NCBI GenBank assembly: GCA_017889265.1
Contig: JAGHEK010000015.1
Coordinates: 1 to 32,200 of the forward strand
DNA from: Romboutsia sp.
GTDB taxonomy: Bacteria; Bacillota; Clostridia; Peptostreptococcales; Peptostreptococcaceae
DNA length: 32,200 nt
Direction: 5' to 3'
The notes under the pieces were generated by a model that saw only the letters and a list, made by a program, of their open reading frames with translations, did no database searches and was not told the DNA's origin. Positions 9,558 through 17,545 of the stretch are shown piece after piece; the stretch's first letter is position 1; each line of letters begins with the position of its first letter. The position numbers and the translations under genes were made by a program.

Positions 9558-9783
9558 TAGCATTTATAAATTCTTTTATATTTTTTTGTACTTTTATATA
9601 AGTTTCTTTTATAGAAAAATTTATAGTAGTTTCTTTACCTAAATATTCATCAGCACTTTTTTCCACTAAATAAATACAAATTATTAAGTTTAAAACCATG
9701 ACTAAACTAAAAATTAGTCTAGTCATGGTCTTATATTTTTTTCTTTTTACTTTTTCTTTTGACTTACGCTCAAGCCTACTCAT
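9538..9783 (-). CDS. Small single-pass membrane protein, unknown
   Basis: An 81-residue product that I do not recognise. A very basic N-terminus (residues 1-19, rich in Lys/Arg) is followed by one hydrophobic helix (about 22-41, LIFSLVMVLNLIICIYLV) and a mixed-charge C-terminal tail of about 40 residues. By the positive-inside rule the N-terminus should be cytoplasmic and the tail outside. AAGGTG lies 5 bases before the ATG, 11 bases after spoIIP, so it is probably cotranscribed with gpr and spoIIP. The DNA for the membrane segment forms a strong hairpin (9695-9729). A sporulation link is only inferred from position. Confidence 0.65.
   Translation of the reverse strand: MSRLERKSKEKVKRKKYKTMTRLIFSLVMVLNLIICIYLVEKSADEYLGKETTINFSIKETYIKVQKNIKEFINAIKNTNF
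9695..9729 (-). other. Long intragenic hairpin in the small membrane-protein gene
   Basis: A 10-bp stem (9695-9704 with 9720-9729), one mismatch, then 5 bp more (9706-9710 with 9714-9718), with a 3-base loop. It codes for the start of the membrane helix. On the minus strand it is followed by TTTT, so it could act as an attenuator or RNA processing site between spoIIP and lepA. Confidence 0.6.
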
Positions 9784-9794
9784 TTTTTCACCTT

Positions 9795-10745
9795 TTATTT
9801 ATATTCTATAAAATATTCTTCAAGTATTTCAGACAAATACTTTGCAGTAACTTGTGCTTCTTCAGTTGTAGTTCCGTTACTACCAACCTCAACTAAAAGA
9901 TGATTTTTAGCAACATATTGATTAAACTTACCATATGGTTTTTCTATTACAGGTAAAACTAAATTAGGATACTTTTTCTTTGCAATATTAGTAATATCAT
10001 TAGCAAGTTTTCTTACATGTTCAACATTAGGATTTTCTGGTCCTACTACAAAAAAGAATTTCGCTGCTTTTTCACCGTTTATTTCAGTAGTCATTCTTTC
10101 TCGTTCATCTTTTAGTTGATCTTCACTTTTTAAATCTCTAGCATCTCTATGTAAATCAATAGCTATTTCTATACTATCATGTTTTTTTAATGTATTTTTT
10201 ATAGTTTCCAAACTCCTAGTATATGAACCATTATACTCTGGATAATCATGATAAGTAACATTATGTAAAATAGAAAATCCCTTTTTTTCTAATTCATCTG
10301 TAAGAACTTCACCAACTTTTACAACTGAATGCTCTCTATCTGTGGAATGATAATTCCCTTGTGGAGAATCATTATACGTTTCACAAGAATGTGTATGATA
10401 AATAAGTATTTTAGGCTTTTCATCAGTAAGCCTTATATTTTCCTTATATTCACTATTCACCACTTTATCACTCTCTTCTTCATTAGAAGTTTTTGGTGCA
10501 TTTTCTTTACCTATGTGAACTTTTATATAATCTCCATCTTCTACTTTCATAGTTTCTTTTTCTTCTTTTTCAGGTTCTTTCTTTGATTCATCTTTTTTAG
10601 TAGTATCCTCTTCTTTAGCACTAGCCTCAACTTCTGGATAAGAAGTATTTATTAAGAATCTCAGGAATTCTTCTTTATCAAACCCATAAGAAATTTTAGG
10701 AAAAGCTAGTATTATAGCTAAAAATACAGTTACAATTTTAAACAT
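9795..10745 (-). CDS. spoIIP: Stage II sporulation protein SpoIIP (cell-wall amidase)
   Basis: Peptidoglycan amidase and endopeptidase of the SpoIIDMP machine, which thins septal wall and drives engulfment of the forespore. The protein has 316 residues, shorter than the Bacillus protein. It has an N-terminal hydrophobic segment (about 1-20), a Lys/Glu-rich linker (about 40-70), then the catalytic domain. The domain shows the zinc/catalytic motifs ILIYHTHSCETY (His117, Glu122 region), IDLHRDA (His199) and LVEVGSNG. It sits 11 bases after gpr, as in other Clostridia, so the two form a sporulation pair. Its presence suggests spore formation or recent ancestry of it. Confidence 0.95.
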   Translation of the reverse strand: MFKIVTVFLAIILAFPKISYGFDKEEFLRFLINTSYPEVEASAKEEDTTKKDESKKEPEKEEKETMKVEDGDYIKVHIGKENAPKTSNEEESDKVVNSEYKENIRLTDEKPKILIYHTHSCETYNDSPQGNYHSTDREHSVVKVGEVLTDELEKKGFSILHNVTYHDYPEYNGSYTRSLETIKNTLKKHDSIEIAIDLHRDARDLKSEDQLKDERERMTTEINGEKAAKFFFVVGPENPNVEHVRKLANDITNIAKKKYPNLVLPVIEKPYGKFNQYVAKNHLLVEVGSNGTTTEEAQVTAKYLSEILEEYFIEYK

Positions 10746-10756
10746 ATTTATCCCCC

Positions 10757-11704
10757 TTATTTTTTCCCCGGATGTAAAGATTTATTCAACCCTTCGCTTA
10801 TTATTATCGCCAAATTTTCTATAGTTTCATCTATATCTTTAGGTGTTACTATTAAATTCTTATCGTAAGGCTCTAGTGATTCTTTTATTAAAGAATATTT
10901 TTCTTCTTCTTTAAGATCTTTTAACATATTATAAAATTGTTGCCCTTTTTCAGATTGTTCTATTAAATTATCTATTGCAACATCTAATATATCTATCGTT
11001 AAAGTAGCAGCATCAACAACAGTAGGTACACCTATTGCAATAACATCTACTCCTAAATATTCTTTATTAAGTGCTTTTCTTTTATTTCCTACTCCTGCGC
11101 CTGGAGAAATTCCAGCAGTAGATATTTGTATAGTAGCATTTACTCTTTCTACTTTTCTTGATGCAAGTGCATCTATTACTACCACCCTATCAGGTTTTAT
11201 ATTATCTACTATAGATTTTACAGTTTCACTAGTTTCAATTCCTGTAATCCCCATAACCCCTGGGCTAAGTGCCGAAACTTCAGTAAAATCATCATCATAA
11301 TCTTTATTATAATTTCTAAATATATGTCTAGTAACTAAAGTCTTAGATACAGTCTTAGGACCTAAAGAATCCGAAGTTATATTCCAATTTCCAAGACCTA
11401 TCACTAATGTTTTTTTAGTTTTATCATCTCCAAAAAGTATTGATAATTCTTCTTTTAGATAAGAAATCATTTCATTTCTTGAATCATCATCACTATATTT
11501 CATCAAATCACTTTCAAGAGTTATATATTTTCCAATACCTTTATTCATTATCTTAGCACCTTCATCATCTAGTACATCGACAATGGTAACAATGCAATTT
11601 TCAAGTTCCTTTTTCTCAATTTTAACTCCTTCTAAAAAGCTTCCACTTTCACTCTCATATATTTCCTTAGCCTCAAGCGCCAAATCTGTTCTTCTTGTAA
11701 TCAT
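10757..11704 (-). CDS. gpr: Germination protease GPR
   Basis: Aspartic-type protease that degrades small acid-soluble spore proteins during germination; made as a zymogen in the forespore. The 315 residues begin with the propeptide pattern TRRTDLALEA, cut after maturation in the family. The core holds VIGLGNWNITSDSLGPK and VVVIDALASRK, whose Asp residues correspond to the catalytic aspartates of GPR. SALSPGVMGITGIET and STAGISPGAGVGNKRK also fit. GGAGG precedes the ATG. First gene of the gpr-spoIIP unit and divergent from rpsT. I could not identify a clear forespore sigma-factor promoter. Confidence 0.96.
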   Translation of the reverse strand: MITRRTDLALEAKEIYESESGSFLEGVKIEKKELENCIVTIVDVLDDEGAKIMNKGIGKYITLESDLMKYSDDDSRNEMISYLKEELSILFGDDKTKKTLVIGLGNWNITSDSLGPKTVSKTLVTRHIFRNYNKDYDDDFTEVSALSPGVMGITGIETSETVKSIVDNIKPDRVVVIDALASRKVERVNATIQISTAGISPGAGVGNKRKALNKEYLGVDVIAIGVPTVVDAATLTIDILDVAIDNLIEQSEKGQQFYNMLKDLKEEEKYSLIKESLEPYDKNLIVTPKDIDETIENLAIIISEGLNKSLHPGKK

Positions 11705-11847
11705 ACCAAACCTCCAATTTATAAAATACTATCTATAATCTTTAACAAAAAACAATATTTTAAACCTAAAAATATAATTTTTATCATAATAATTGATGTA
11801 TTTCTTTTCATTGGTGTCATAATTAATAATAAATATAAAAAATATTA

Positions 11848-11876
11848 TTGATTTTTATATTCTTTTCTGTTAGAAT
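11848..11876 (+). promoter_or_regulatory. Promoter of rpsT
   Basis: TTGATT (11848-11853), 17 bases, TAGAAT (11871-11876), leaving a leader of about 45 bases before the rpsT ATG. The rest of the gap 11705-11847 is AT-rich; nothing else is recognised in it. Confidence 0.7.
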
Positions 11877-11927
11877 TAATACGTTGACGATGAATGAAGA
11901 ATAAATATACAAGGGGGTGAAACGCAA

Positions 11928-12194
11928 ATGGCAAACATAAAATCTGCTAAGAAAAGAATAAAAGTTATCGAAAAGAAAACTGCTTTAAATAGAGTTAGAA
12001 AATCTCAAATAAAAACTGCTATAAGAAGATTCGAAGAAGCTGTTGCAACAGGTAACGTAGAAGAGGCAACTGCTAAGTTCAAATATGCTCAAAAGAAAAT
12101 ATCTCAAGTAGCTTCTAAAGGAACTATCCATAAGAATGCTGCATCTAGAAAAGTAGCTAAATTAGCTCAAAAGTTAAACGGAATGAACGCATAA
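11928..12194 (+). CDS. rpsT: 30S ribosomal protein S20
   Basis: Binds 16S rRNA in the small subunit. The 88 residues are of standard length: ANIKSAKKRIKV at the start, a Lys/Arg-rich helical body, and KGTIHKNAASRKVAKLAQ near the end, all diagnostic of S20. A strong AAGGGGGTG is placed upstream of the ATG. It stands alone on the plus strand between gpr and holA, the usual Clostridia position, with its own promoter and a terminator shared with holA. Confidence 0.98.
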   Translation: MANIKSAKKRIKVIEKKTALNRVRKSQIKTAIRRFEEAVATGNVEEATAKFKYAQKKISQVASKGTIHKNAASRKVAKLAQKLNGMNA

Positions 12195-12225
12195 TAAAAA
12201 ACCCTAATGGGTTTTTTATTTTTTT
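12193..12225. terminator. Bidirectional terminator between rpsT and holA
   Basis: Perfect 12-bp stem (12193-12204 with 12209-12220), TAAT loop, then a T tract on the plus strand. The holA stop codon (12216-12218) lies within the stem, and the last bases of rpsT overlap its left edge. Confidence 0.92.
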
Positions 12226-13238
12226 ACGTATTCACTTATAAACATATCTATTGCTATTTCATCCTTCATAATGTTTCGTTTAATTTTATACTCATAATCT
12301 AATATAGAATTTAACATTCTTATAATTTCTTCATACGAAAAATATTTACCTTGTTTAATAGCCTTGGATATAACGAACAACGGCTTGTTCAATTTATCTT
12401 TTATATATTCATTCGATTTTCCTTCTTTTACTAATAACTTTGTTTGTATAATTAGTTTTAAATTATTAGAAATCATAGAAAATACATAAGATACAGATTG
12501 CCCTTCGTCTAATATGTCATTTAAAATCTTAAGTGATTCCTTAGCTTTTTTTTGAGATATAAAATCTATTAATTTAAATATATCATTTTCTACTTTTTTT
12601 ACTAATAGCTTATCTATTATATAGTTACTTACCTTTTTATCCTTGTCTATAAAAGAACCTATTTTGTTTATTTCATTTTCCAAATCATTTAAAGTTTTTT
12701 TACTATACCTATCTAAATATCCTGTTTGTTGTATGAAATAAGCTATCTGTGCATTTTCTATAATAGCTCCATTTAAATCAAATTTTTTTCTAACCCATTT
12801 ATATAAATCTATTTCAGATAGTTTATCACAATCGCAAACTATACCTTCTTTTTTTATCATCTTTAATAATTTGCTATCTTTGTTTATATCAGAATTAATA
12901 AAAACTAAAACACTACTTTCTGGTATACTTTTTATATATTCGATAAACTCATTTTCTTTAGCTTCACTAATACTAGAATTTTTTAATAAATCAAATTCTT
13001 TTACTATAACAACTTTTTTATCATCCATAAACGGAACGGTTTCTACTGAATTTCTTATAGTATCTAAGTTAACTTGAATTTCTAAAATATCTAAATTAAA
13101 ATCTATCATATCTTTATTTAAAATATCTTTAAAAGATTTTATAGCATTATCTATTAGTATGTTTTCTCGCCCATAAAAAAGATATATTTTTTCTAGATTT
13201 TTAGATTTTATGTTCTTTATAATATCCTTGTAAATCAT
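12216..13238 (-). CDS. holA: DNA polymerase III subunit delta
   Basis: Clamp-loader subunit that opens the sliding clamp. The 340 residues show the delta N-terminal AAA-like domain (KIYLFYGRENILIDNAI; VETVPFMDDKKVVIVKEF) and the helical C-terminal collar domain. The ATG at 13238 has GGGGAG 8 bases upstream and lies inside the end of the comEC gene, so the two overlap by 38 bases and are probably translationally coupled. comEC-holA adjacency is the conserved Firmicutes order. Confidence 0.95.
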   Translation of the reverse strand: MIYKDIIKNIKSKNLEKIYLFYGRENILIDNAIKSFKDILNKDMIDFNLDILEIQVNLDTIRNSVETVPFMDDKKVVIVKEFDLLKNSSISEAKENEFIEYIKSIPESSVLVFINSDINKDSKLLKMIKKEGIVCDCDKLSEIDLYKWVRKKFDLNGAIIENAQIAYFIQQTGYLDRYSKKTLNDLENEINKIGSFIDKDKKVSNYIIDKLLVKKVENDIFKLIDFISQKKAKESLKILNDILDEGQSVSYVFSMISNNLKLIIQTKLLVKEGKSNEYIKDKLNKPLFVISKAIKQGKYFSYEEIIRMLNSILDYEYKIKRNIMKDEIAIDMFISEYVKK

Positions 13239-14436
13239 TTTTTTGCTCCCCTAACGTCTTAAATTCTTTATAAATCATATATGTAAATACTCCTATATAA
13301 TAAACTAAAACATAAATAAAGCTAGTATTTTCAAATTCTATGTAAGAAAAAGTTAAATTACTTATTTTATCTAGTAAAAAATAAATAAAATCTATTATAA
13401 CTCTATTTATAAAAACCAAAATTTTATAAAAATAAATATTAAAATTAAACAAAATAATACTAAAAATCGATAAATAAATAATAATTCCTATAAAAGGTAC
13501 TACAACAAGATTTCCAAGTAAAGAAACCGTAGATATCGACTTAAAATTATAATAAACAATCGGCAATGTTAAAATATTAGCAGATATACTGACACTTAAA
13601 AATGAATTTTTTAAATATTTGTTTACATATCTATAAAAATATATTATAGATAAAGTAGCCATAAAAGACAATTGAAAACTAATATTATATATTGTATAGG
13701 AATTGTTTAAAATAAATAAACTAGCCAAAAAACATAAATTAGATATGCCATCATTTTTTCTGTCTATAAAATATGAAGTATAAAATAAAATCATAAAACC
13801 TATTGCTCTTAAAATAGAATATGATACCCCTACCATAACAGTATAAATACCAAGTATTAGTATAACTATAAATAATTTATAAAACGTATTTATTTTAGAT
13901 GTAAAAAATACTATAAACGAACAAATTATACTTATATGAAGTCCAGACAATGCTATTATATGACTTGTTCCTGTGTTTGAAAACATATCTATTTCATCTT
14001 GTGATAATTCACTTTTTAATCCTAAAACTAAAGAATTTATAAAATTAGAGTCATCTTTATATAAATATCTTATATTTTCTTTTATAGTTGAAGATATTTT
14101 TCCAATATTATAATAAAATAAATTCTTATCAACAACTTTATAATCATAGATATCAACTAAAGCATTATACCCACAACTTTTTATATATCTATCTAATTTT
14201 TTAACTTTAGCTTTCGTGTTTAATACTATCCCTACATCAAAATCCAAGCCTTTTGTATAATCTCTAAACAGATAGTTTCCTATTACGTATTCATCATAAT
14301 CATCTTTTTCTTTTTTATGTTTAATAATGCCTTGTATCTGTATATTAGTTTTATTAATAAAATCTTCTTGGTCTTTAATATTTAAAAAAGATATGAAAAA
14401 CACAAAAATAAATATAAAAAACAAAGGTCTTCTCAT
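13201..14436 (-). CDS. comEC: ComEC/Rec2-family competence protein, channel part only
   Basis: Membrane channel for single-stranded DNA uptake. The 411 residues have an N-terminal membrane helix (about 5-20), an extracytoplasmic OB-like domain (about 25-120) and the multi-helix competence domain. The domain has the signature GTSHIIALSGLHISII and the ISFQLSFMATLSIIYFY stretch, then more hydrophobic helices to the end. The C-terminal metallo-beta-lactamase domain of full-length ComEC is absent: the frame ends in YYKEHKI and holA follows directly. A separate protein at 16701-17528 looks like that missing domain. AAGGAG precedes the ATG. No frameshift is visible at the 3' end, since the overlap with holA is natural. 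Confidence 0.9.
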   Translation of the reverse strand: MRRPLFFIFIFVFFISFLNIKDQEDFINKTNIQIQGIIKHKKEKDDYDEYVIGNYLFRDYTKGLDFDVGIVLNTKAKVKKLDRYIKSCGYNALVDIYDYKVVDKNLFYYNIGKISSTIKENIRYLYKDDSNFINSLVLGLKSELSQDEIDMFSNTGTSHIIALSGLHISIICSFIVFFTSKINTFYKLFIVILILGIYTVMVGVSYSILRAIGFMILFYTSYFIDRKNDGISNLCFLASLFILNNSYTIYNISFQLSFMATLSIIYFYRYVNKYLKNSFLSVSISANILTLPIVYYNFKSISTVSLLGNLVVVPFIGIIIYLSIFSIILFNFNIYFYKILVFINRVIIDFIYFLLDKISNLTFSYIEFENTSFIYVLVYYIGVFTYMIYKEFKTLGEQKNDLQGYYKEHKI

Positions 14437-14461
14437 AGTAATCTCCTTATTTTTTTAATTA

Positions 14462-14489
14462 ATTATGTTCATATAAATATCTTTTTAAA
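14462..14489 (-). promoter_or_regulatory. Possible promoter of comEC-holA
   Basis: On the minus strand TTTAAA (14484-14489), 16 bases, CATAAT (14462-14467), between the terminator of the preceding gene and the comEC binding site. The match is weak. Confidence 0.35.
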
Positions 14490-14490
14490 C

Positions 14491-14514
14491 AAAAAAAGCT
14501 CAAAAGAGCTTTTT
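14491..14514 (-). terminator. Terminator after the GNAT gene
   Basis: AAAAAGCTC (14493-14501) pairs perfectly with GAGCTTTTT (14506-14514) around an AAAA loop, and the T run continues on the minus strand. The stop codon of the GNAT gene (14513-14515) overlaps the stem. Confidence 0.88.
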
Positions 14515-15643
14515 ATACGTATTCATTTATGTAGTTAATTTTCTTATTAAAAATAGAATCCAAAAATCTTTTAGCTTCTTCATCTAAACTTAATTTATTC
14601 AAAAATACTAATTCTTCTAAAGAAGAATATGAAAAAGCTATCTGACTAAAACTTTTGATATCTAGTATATTATATCCATTAAAATCAATTCTTTCTACTT
14701 TCATCTTAGAATTTTTTATGCTAATTTTAAAAGTAGAATTGTTTTCTTTTATAAACTCATCTTTTATAGAAAAAGTACAAGATATATCCTCGCTATATTT
14801 TATATCTAAAGTATTTAAAAATTCAAAAACATTTATAACTCTCCCCATCATAAAAGGCTTTATTTTAATATCGCAAGTTTTAGGATTATCCAATACATAT
14901 CTTATACTATCGTTTATAGGAGCCATTATTATAATTTTTTTAGATTGTGTATTATGATTATATAAAAATTTCAACATAGATTTTAAATAATCTATATCTT
15001 CATAATATATTTCTCTAACGAATATCTCATCTTTGTTAATAAAATATACTAAATAACCACCATTTCCATTTGCATAAATATATCCGTTCTCACTTTTTAT
15101 TTCTTTTATCAAATTTTTATAATAGCTTTCGTCTTTTACTATATTACCATTTACATTAAATTCTTTATTTATATAAGATATATTACTTTCATATATCTCA
15201 AAAAAATCATCTTTAATTTTAAAATTCTTTAAATCATCAACATTTATAGTATATTGTATCTGGTCATAACAATTTTCATAACCAAACTTTCTATAAAGTC
15301 TAAAATCTACTGGCATAAGTATAGAAACAAGTTGACCTTTTTTATAAATTTCGTTCAAAGCATACGACATAATATCCTTCATATACCCTTTACCTCTTGC
15401 TTCAGGTAATGTAGAAACTCCAACTATATAAGATGTATCATATACTTTATTATTAAGTTTAATTTTATACTGATTAAGTTGAAGTGAAGATATTATCTTT
15501 TTATCTTTTTCAATGACTATTGTATTTTCATTTTTATATTTAGATCTAAAATAATAGTCAATAAAACTCTCATCATCATCATCAAAACAATAATTCCAAA
15601 GTTTTTTTACATTATCTATATCATCATAAGTAGCATATCTCAT
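14513..15643 (-). CDS. Eis-like GNAT N-acetyltransferase
   Basis: Predicted acetyl-CoA-dependent N-acetyltransferase of 376 residues; substrate unknown. The N-terminal GNAT domain (about 1-140) has the acetyl-CoA loop as GVSTLPEARGKGYM (R-G-x-G) and the LMPVDFRLYRKFGYE segment characteristic of Eis-type enzymes. A second degenerate GNAT-like region and a C-terminal SCP2-like domain fill the rest. GGAG lies 7 bases before the ATG, and the start overlaps the stop of the DUF2156 gene (TAATATG), so the two are cotranslated. The two genes both belong to the GNAT-fold acyltransferase group, which suggests a shared pathway, but no substrate can be named. Confidence 0.85.
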   Translation of the reverse strand: MRYATYDDIDNVKKLWNYCFDDDDESFIDYYFRSKYKNENTIVIEKDKKIISSLQLNQYKIKLNNKVYDTSYIVGVSTLPEARGKGYMKDIMSYALNEIYKKGQLVSILMPVDFRLYRKFGYENCYDQIQYTINVDDLKNFKIKDDFFEIYESNISYINKEFNVNGNIVKDESYYKNLIKEIKSENGYIYANGNGGYLVYFINKDEIFVREIYYEDIDYLKSMLKFLYNHNTQSKKIIIMAPINDSIRYVLDNPKTCDIKIKPFMMGRVINVFEFLNTLDIKYSEDISCTFSIKDEFIKENNSTFKISIKNSKMKVERIDFNGYNILDIKSFSQIAFSYSSLEELVFLNKLSLDEEAKRFLDSIFNKKINYINEYV

Positions 15644-15644
15644 A

Positions 15645-16550
15645 TTACTTCTCCAAAACAGTATATTTTTCTACAAATCTAATAGGGTGATAAGAAAGTT
15701 TTGCTTTTCTTAATCCTTCTATACCTAAGTCTTCTTCTCTATTTACAAATTCAACATCTTTAAATTCATTAAGAATAAATTGTTGATTTATATAAGGATA
15801 AAGACCTCTTATATTTGCATTAGCTTTTTCTATATGAACAAGTGCCATATTAGGATTTAAAAGTTCTCCTATAGTAAAAGCTTCTAATTTATCATCTACA
15901 TATATACCTGATATTTTTAATATATCTTTTAAATTCTCATAGTTATCGAATATTTTTTTTATTCCAACTAATTCATCATCTATTCCTTCATCATAATCAT
16001 TGTTTTCTTCTTTTTTGTCGCTCCACTCATTAAGAAGATTTATGCATTCATCAAAATTACTACTATCTAGTCTTTTATAATAAAATCTATCTTTATATTC
16101 ATTTAAAAAATAGTTTATATGATTTCTTTTCTTCTGATTTTTTCTACCTGCTAAAGTTCTTAAACTTTCTGCATCATATATATAATCAAACAAATCCCTT
16201 TCTTCTATGAAATCAAACTTTTCATCATAGTTACTTTTAATAAACTCAAATATATTTTTAGTTATTCCTCTAAAATAAATTTTTTCATTTTTTTCTTTAA
16301 AATAACTTATTATAAACTCTATCACCTCAGGTAATTTTTCTTTAGCACAAAGAGGTAAAATAGAAAATCTATCTCCTTCATCTTGTGCCATTATAATAGC
16401 AAAATCTTCTCCTATATAATAACAAGTGTTATAAACGTGTTGCCACATATACAAAGTAGTAAAACAATACTCACACCCCTCATAATCAACTAAATCAAAG
16501 TATGGTTGAAGTTCCTTTTTTGAATCTATATTTATTTGTTTGCAATTCAT
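15645..16550 (-). CDS. DUF2156 protein (MprF C-terminal-like aminoacyl/acyltransferase fold)
   Basis: The 301 residues resemble DUF2156, the GNAT-fold domain found at the C-terminus of the lysylphosphatidylglycerol synthase MprF. There it uses aminoacyl-tRNA, but stand-alone copies in Clostridia have no known substrate. Seen here: EGCEYCFTTLYMWQHVYN near the start, GRKNQKKRNHINYFL in the middle, and NREEDLGIEGLRKAKLSYHP near the end. No membrane helices, so it is cytosolic. The ATG at 16550 fits the family start, but its Shine-Dalgarno is 30 bases away with a hairpin between them. It heads a two-gene operon with the GNAT gene. Confidence 0.82.
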   Translation of the reverse strand: MNCKQINIDSKKELQPYFDLVDYEGCEYCFTTLYMWQHVYNTCYYIGEDFAIIMAQDEGDRFSILPLCAKEKLPEVIEFIISYFKEKNEKIYFRGITKNIFEFIKSNYDEKFDFIEERDLFDYIYDAESLRTLAGRKNQKKRNHINYFLNEYKDRFYYKRLDSSNFDECINLLNEWSDKKEENNDYDEGIDDELVGIKKIFDNYENLKDILKISGIYVDDKLEAFTIGELLNPNMALVHIEKANANIRGLYPYINQQFILNEFKDVEFVNREEDLGIEGLRKAKLSYHPIRFVEKYTVLEK

Positions 16551-16558
16551 AATTACTA

Positions 16559-16587
16559 TGTCAAAGACTATTTTGACAATCTCCTTT
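16559..16587 (-). promoter_or_regulatory. Shine-Dalgarno and spacer hairpin ahead of the DUF2156 gene
   Basis: On the minus strand AAAGGAG (16581-16587) is followed by TGTCAAA, a 6-base loop and TTTGACA (16559-16578). The linear gap from GGAG to the ATG is 30 bases; folding out the 20-base hairpin leaves 10, a normal spacing. No better start codon lies near the binding site. Confidence 0.6.
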
Positions 16588-16602
16588 CTTATTTACAAAT
16601 AA

Positions 16603-16631
16603 TTTATATTTAAATATTTTATTTTTGTTAA
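16603..16631 (-). promoter_or_regulatory. Promoter of the DUF2156-GNAT operon
   Basis: On the minus strand TTAACA (16626-16631), 17 bases, TATAAA (16603-16608). Its -35 element overlaps that of the divergent plus-strand promoter. Confidence 0.6.
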
Positions 16632-16653
16632 TAATTAAAATATGTATTAGATT
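16625..16653 (+). promoter_or_regulatory. Promoter of the ComEC-MBL-like lipoprotein gene
   Basis: TTGTTA (16625-16630), 17 bases, TAGATT (16648-16653), about 40 bases before the AGGAGAG binding site. Confidence 0.5.
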
Positions 16654-16700
16654 AATTTTACCCATAACCACACACCAATAACCATAGGAGAGTGTAATTT

Positions 16701-17528
16701 TTGAAAAAACTAAGTATTTTAATAATAATTGTATTTTTAGTAGGTTGCCAAAAAAATGATAATTTATCAGTTCATATAATAGATGTAGGTCAAGGAGATA
16801 GTATACTGATAAAAACTTTAACTAAAAATATACTGATAGATGGTGGAGACGAAAAAAGTGATAAAATAGTATCTAATTACCTAAAGAAAAATAAAGTAAA
16901 AAATATAGACATATTAATAGCATCTCACCTCGATTCAGACCATATAGGTGGACTTGATAATATAATAGATAAGTTTAATGTTTCAAATGTATATGCTCCA
17001 AATCAAAAATTAGATACTTTATCATATGCTAATTTTATAAACTCATGTAATAATAAAAATATAAAAATAAATTTTCTCAAAAAGGATGATTTCTTAGAAA
17101 TTGAAGATAATATAAATTTACAAATATTATCGCCTTCGTTCATAAGTGATGATAATAACAAAAATTCAATAGTGTGTAAATTAAATTTTAAAAATAAGTC
17201 ATTTTTATTTACTGGAGATATAGAAAAAGAAAACGAAATAGATATTATCAATTCATTCGATTTAGATGATATAGATTTTTTAAAAGTAGCTCATCACGGT
17301 AGTTCTTCATCTAGCCATGAAAATTTTATATTAAATACTTCTCCAGATATAGCTGTGATATCCTGCGGATATAAAAATAAGTATAATCACCCTCATAAAT
17401 CAACATTAGATACTTTAAATAAGCATAATGTACTCACTTATAGAACTGATTTAATGGGTGATATAGTATTTTATAGTGATGGAGATAAAATTTATACTAA
17501 AAAAGATTATCAAAAAGCAGTAGAATAA
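16701..17528 (+). CDS. Lipoprotein with ComEC C-terminal-type metallo-beta-lactamase domain
   Basis: Predicted exported metal-dependent hydrolase, probably a nuclease, of 275 residues. A lipobox (LVGC, Cys16) predicts a lipid anchor on the outer face of the membrane. The MBL core resembles the C-terminal domain of ComEC/Rec2: VHIIDVGQGDSILI, ILIDGG, SHLDSDHIGG (metal-binding HxDxDH), LFTGDIE, VAHHGSSSSS and PHKSTLDTL. In ComEC this domain is thought to degrade the non-transported DNA strand. Here it is encoded separately, 2.3 kb from a ComEC that lacks it. The start is TTG, with AGGAGAG 8 bases upstream, and it has its own promoter. It could instead be an independent hydrolase of the same family. 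Confidence 0.85.
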   Translation: MKKLSILIIIVFLVGCQKNDNLSVHIIDVGQGDSILIKTLTKNILIDGGDEKSDKIVSNYLKKNKVKNIDILIASHLDSDHIGGLDNIIDKFNVSNVYAPNQKLDTLSYANFINSCNNKNIKINFLKKDDFLEIEDNINLQILSPSFISDDNNKNSIVCKLNFKNKSFLFTGDIEKENEIDIINSFDLDDIDFLKVAHHGSSSSSHENFILNTSPDIAVISCGYKNKYNHPHKSTLDTLNKHNVLTYRTDLMGDIVFYSDGDKIYTKKDYQKAVE

Positions 17529-17545
17529 TCCTACTGCTCACATTT
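17516..17545. terminator. Bidirectional terminator holding two stop codons
   Basis: AGCAGTAG (17516-17523) pairs with CTACTGCT (17531-17538). The minus strand ends in TTTTTG and the plus strand in a T run at 17542-17547. The plus-strand stop (17526-17528) is in the loop and the minus-strand stop (17531-17533) in the stem. Confidence 0.85.
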
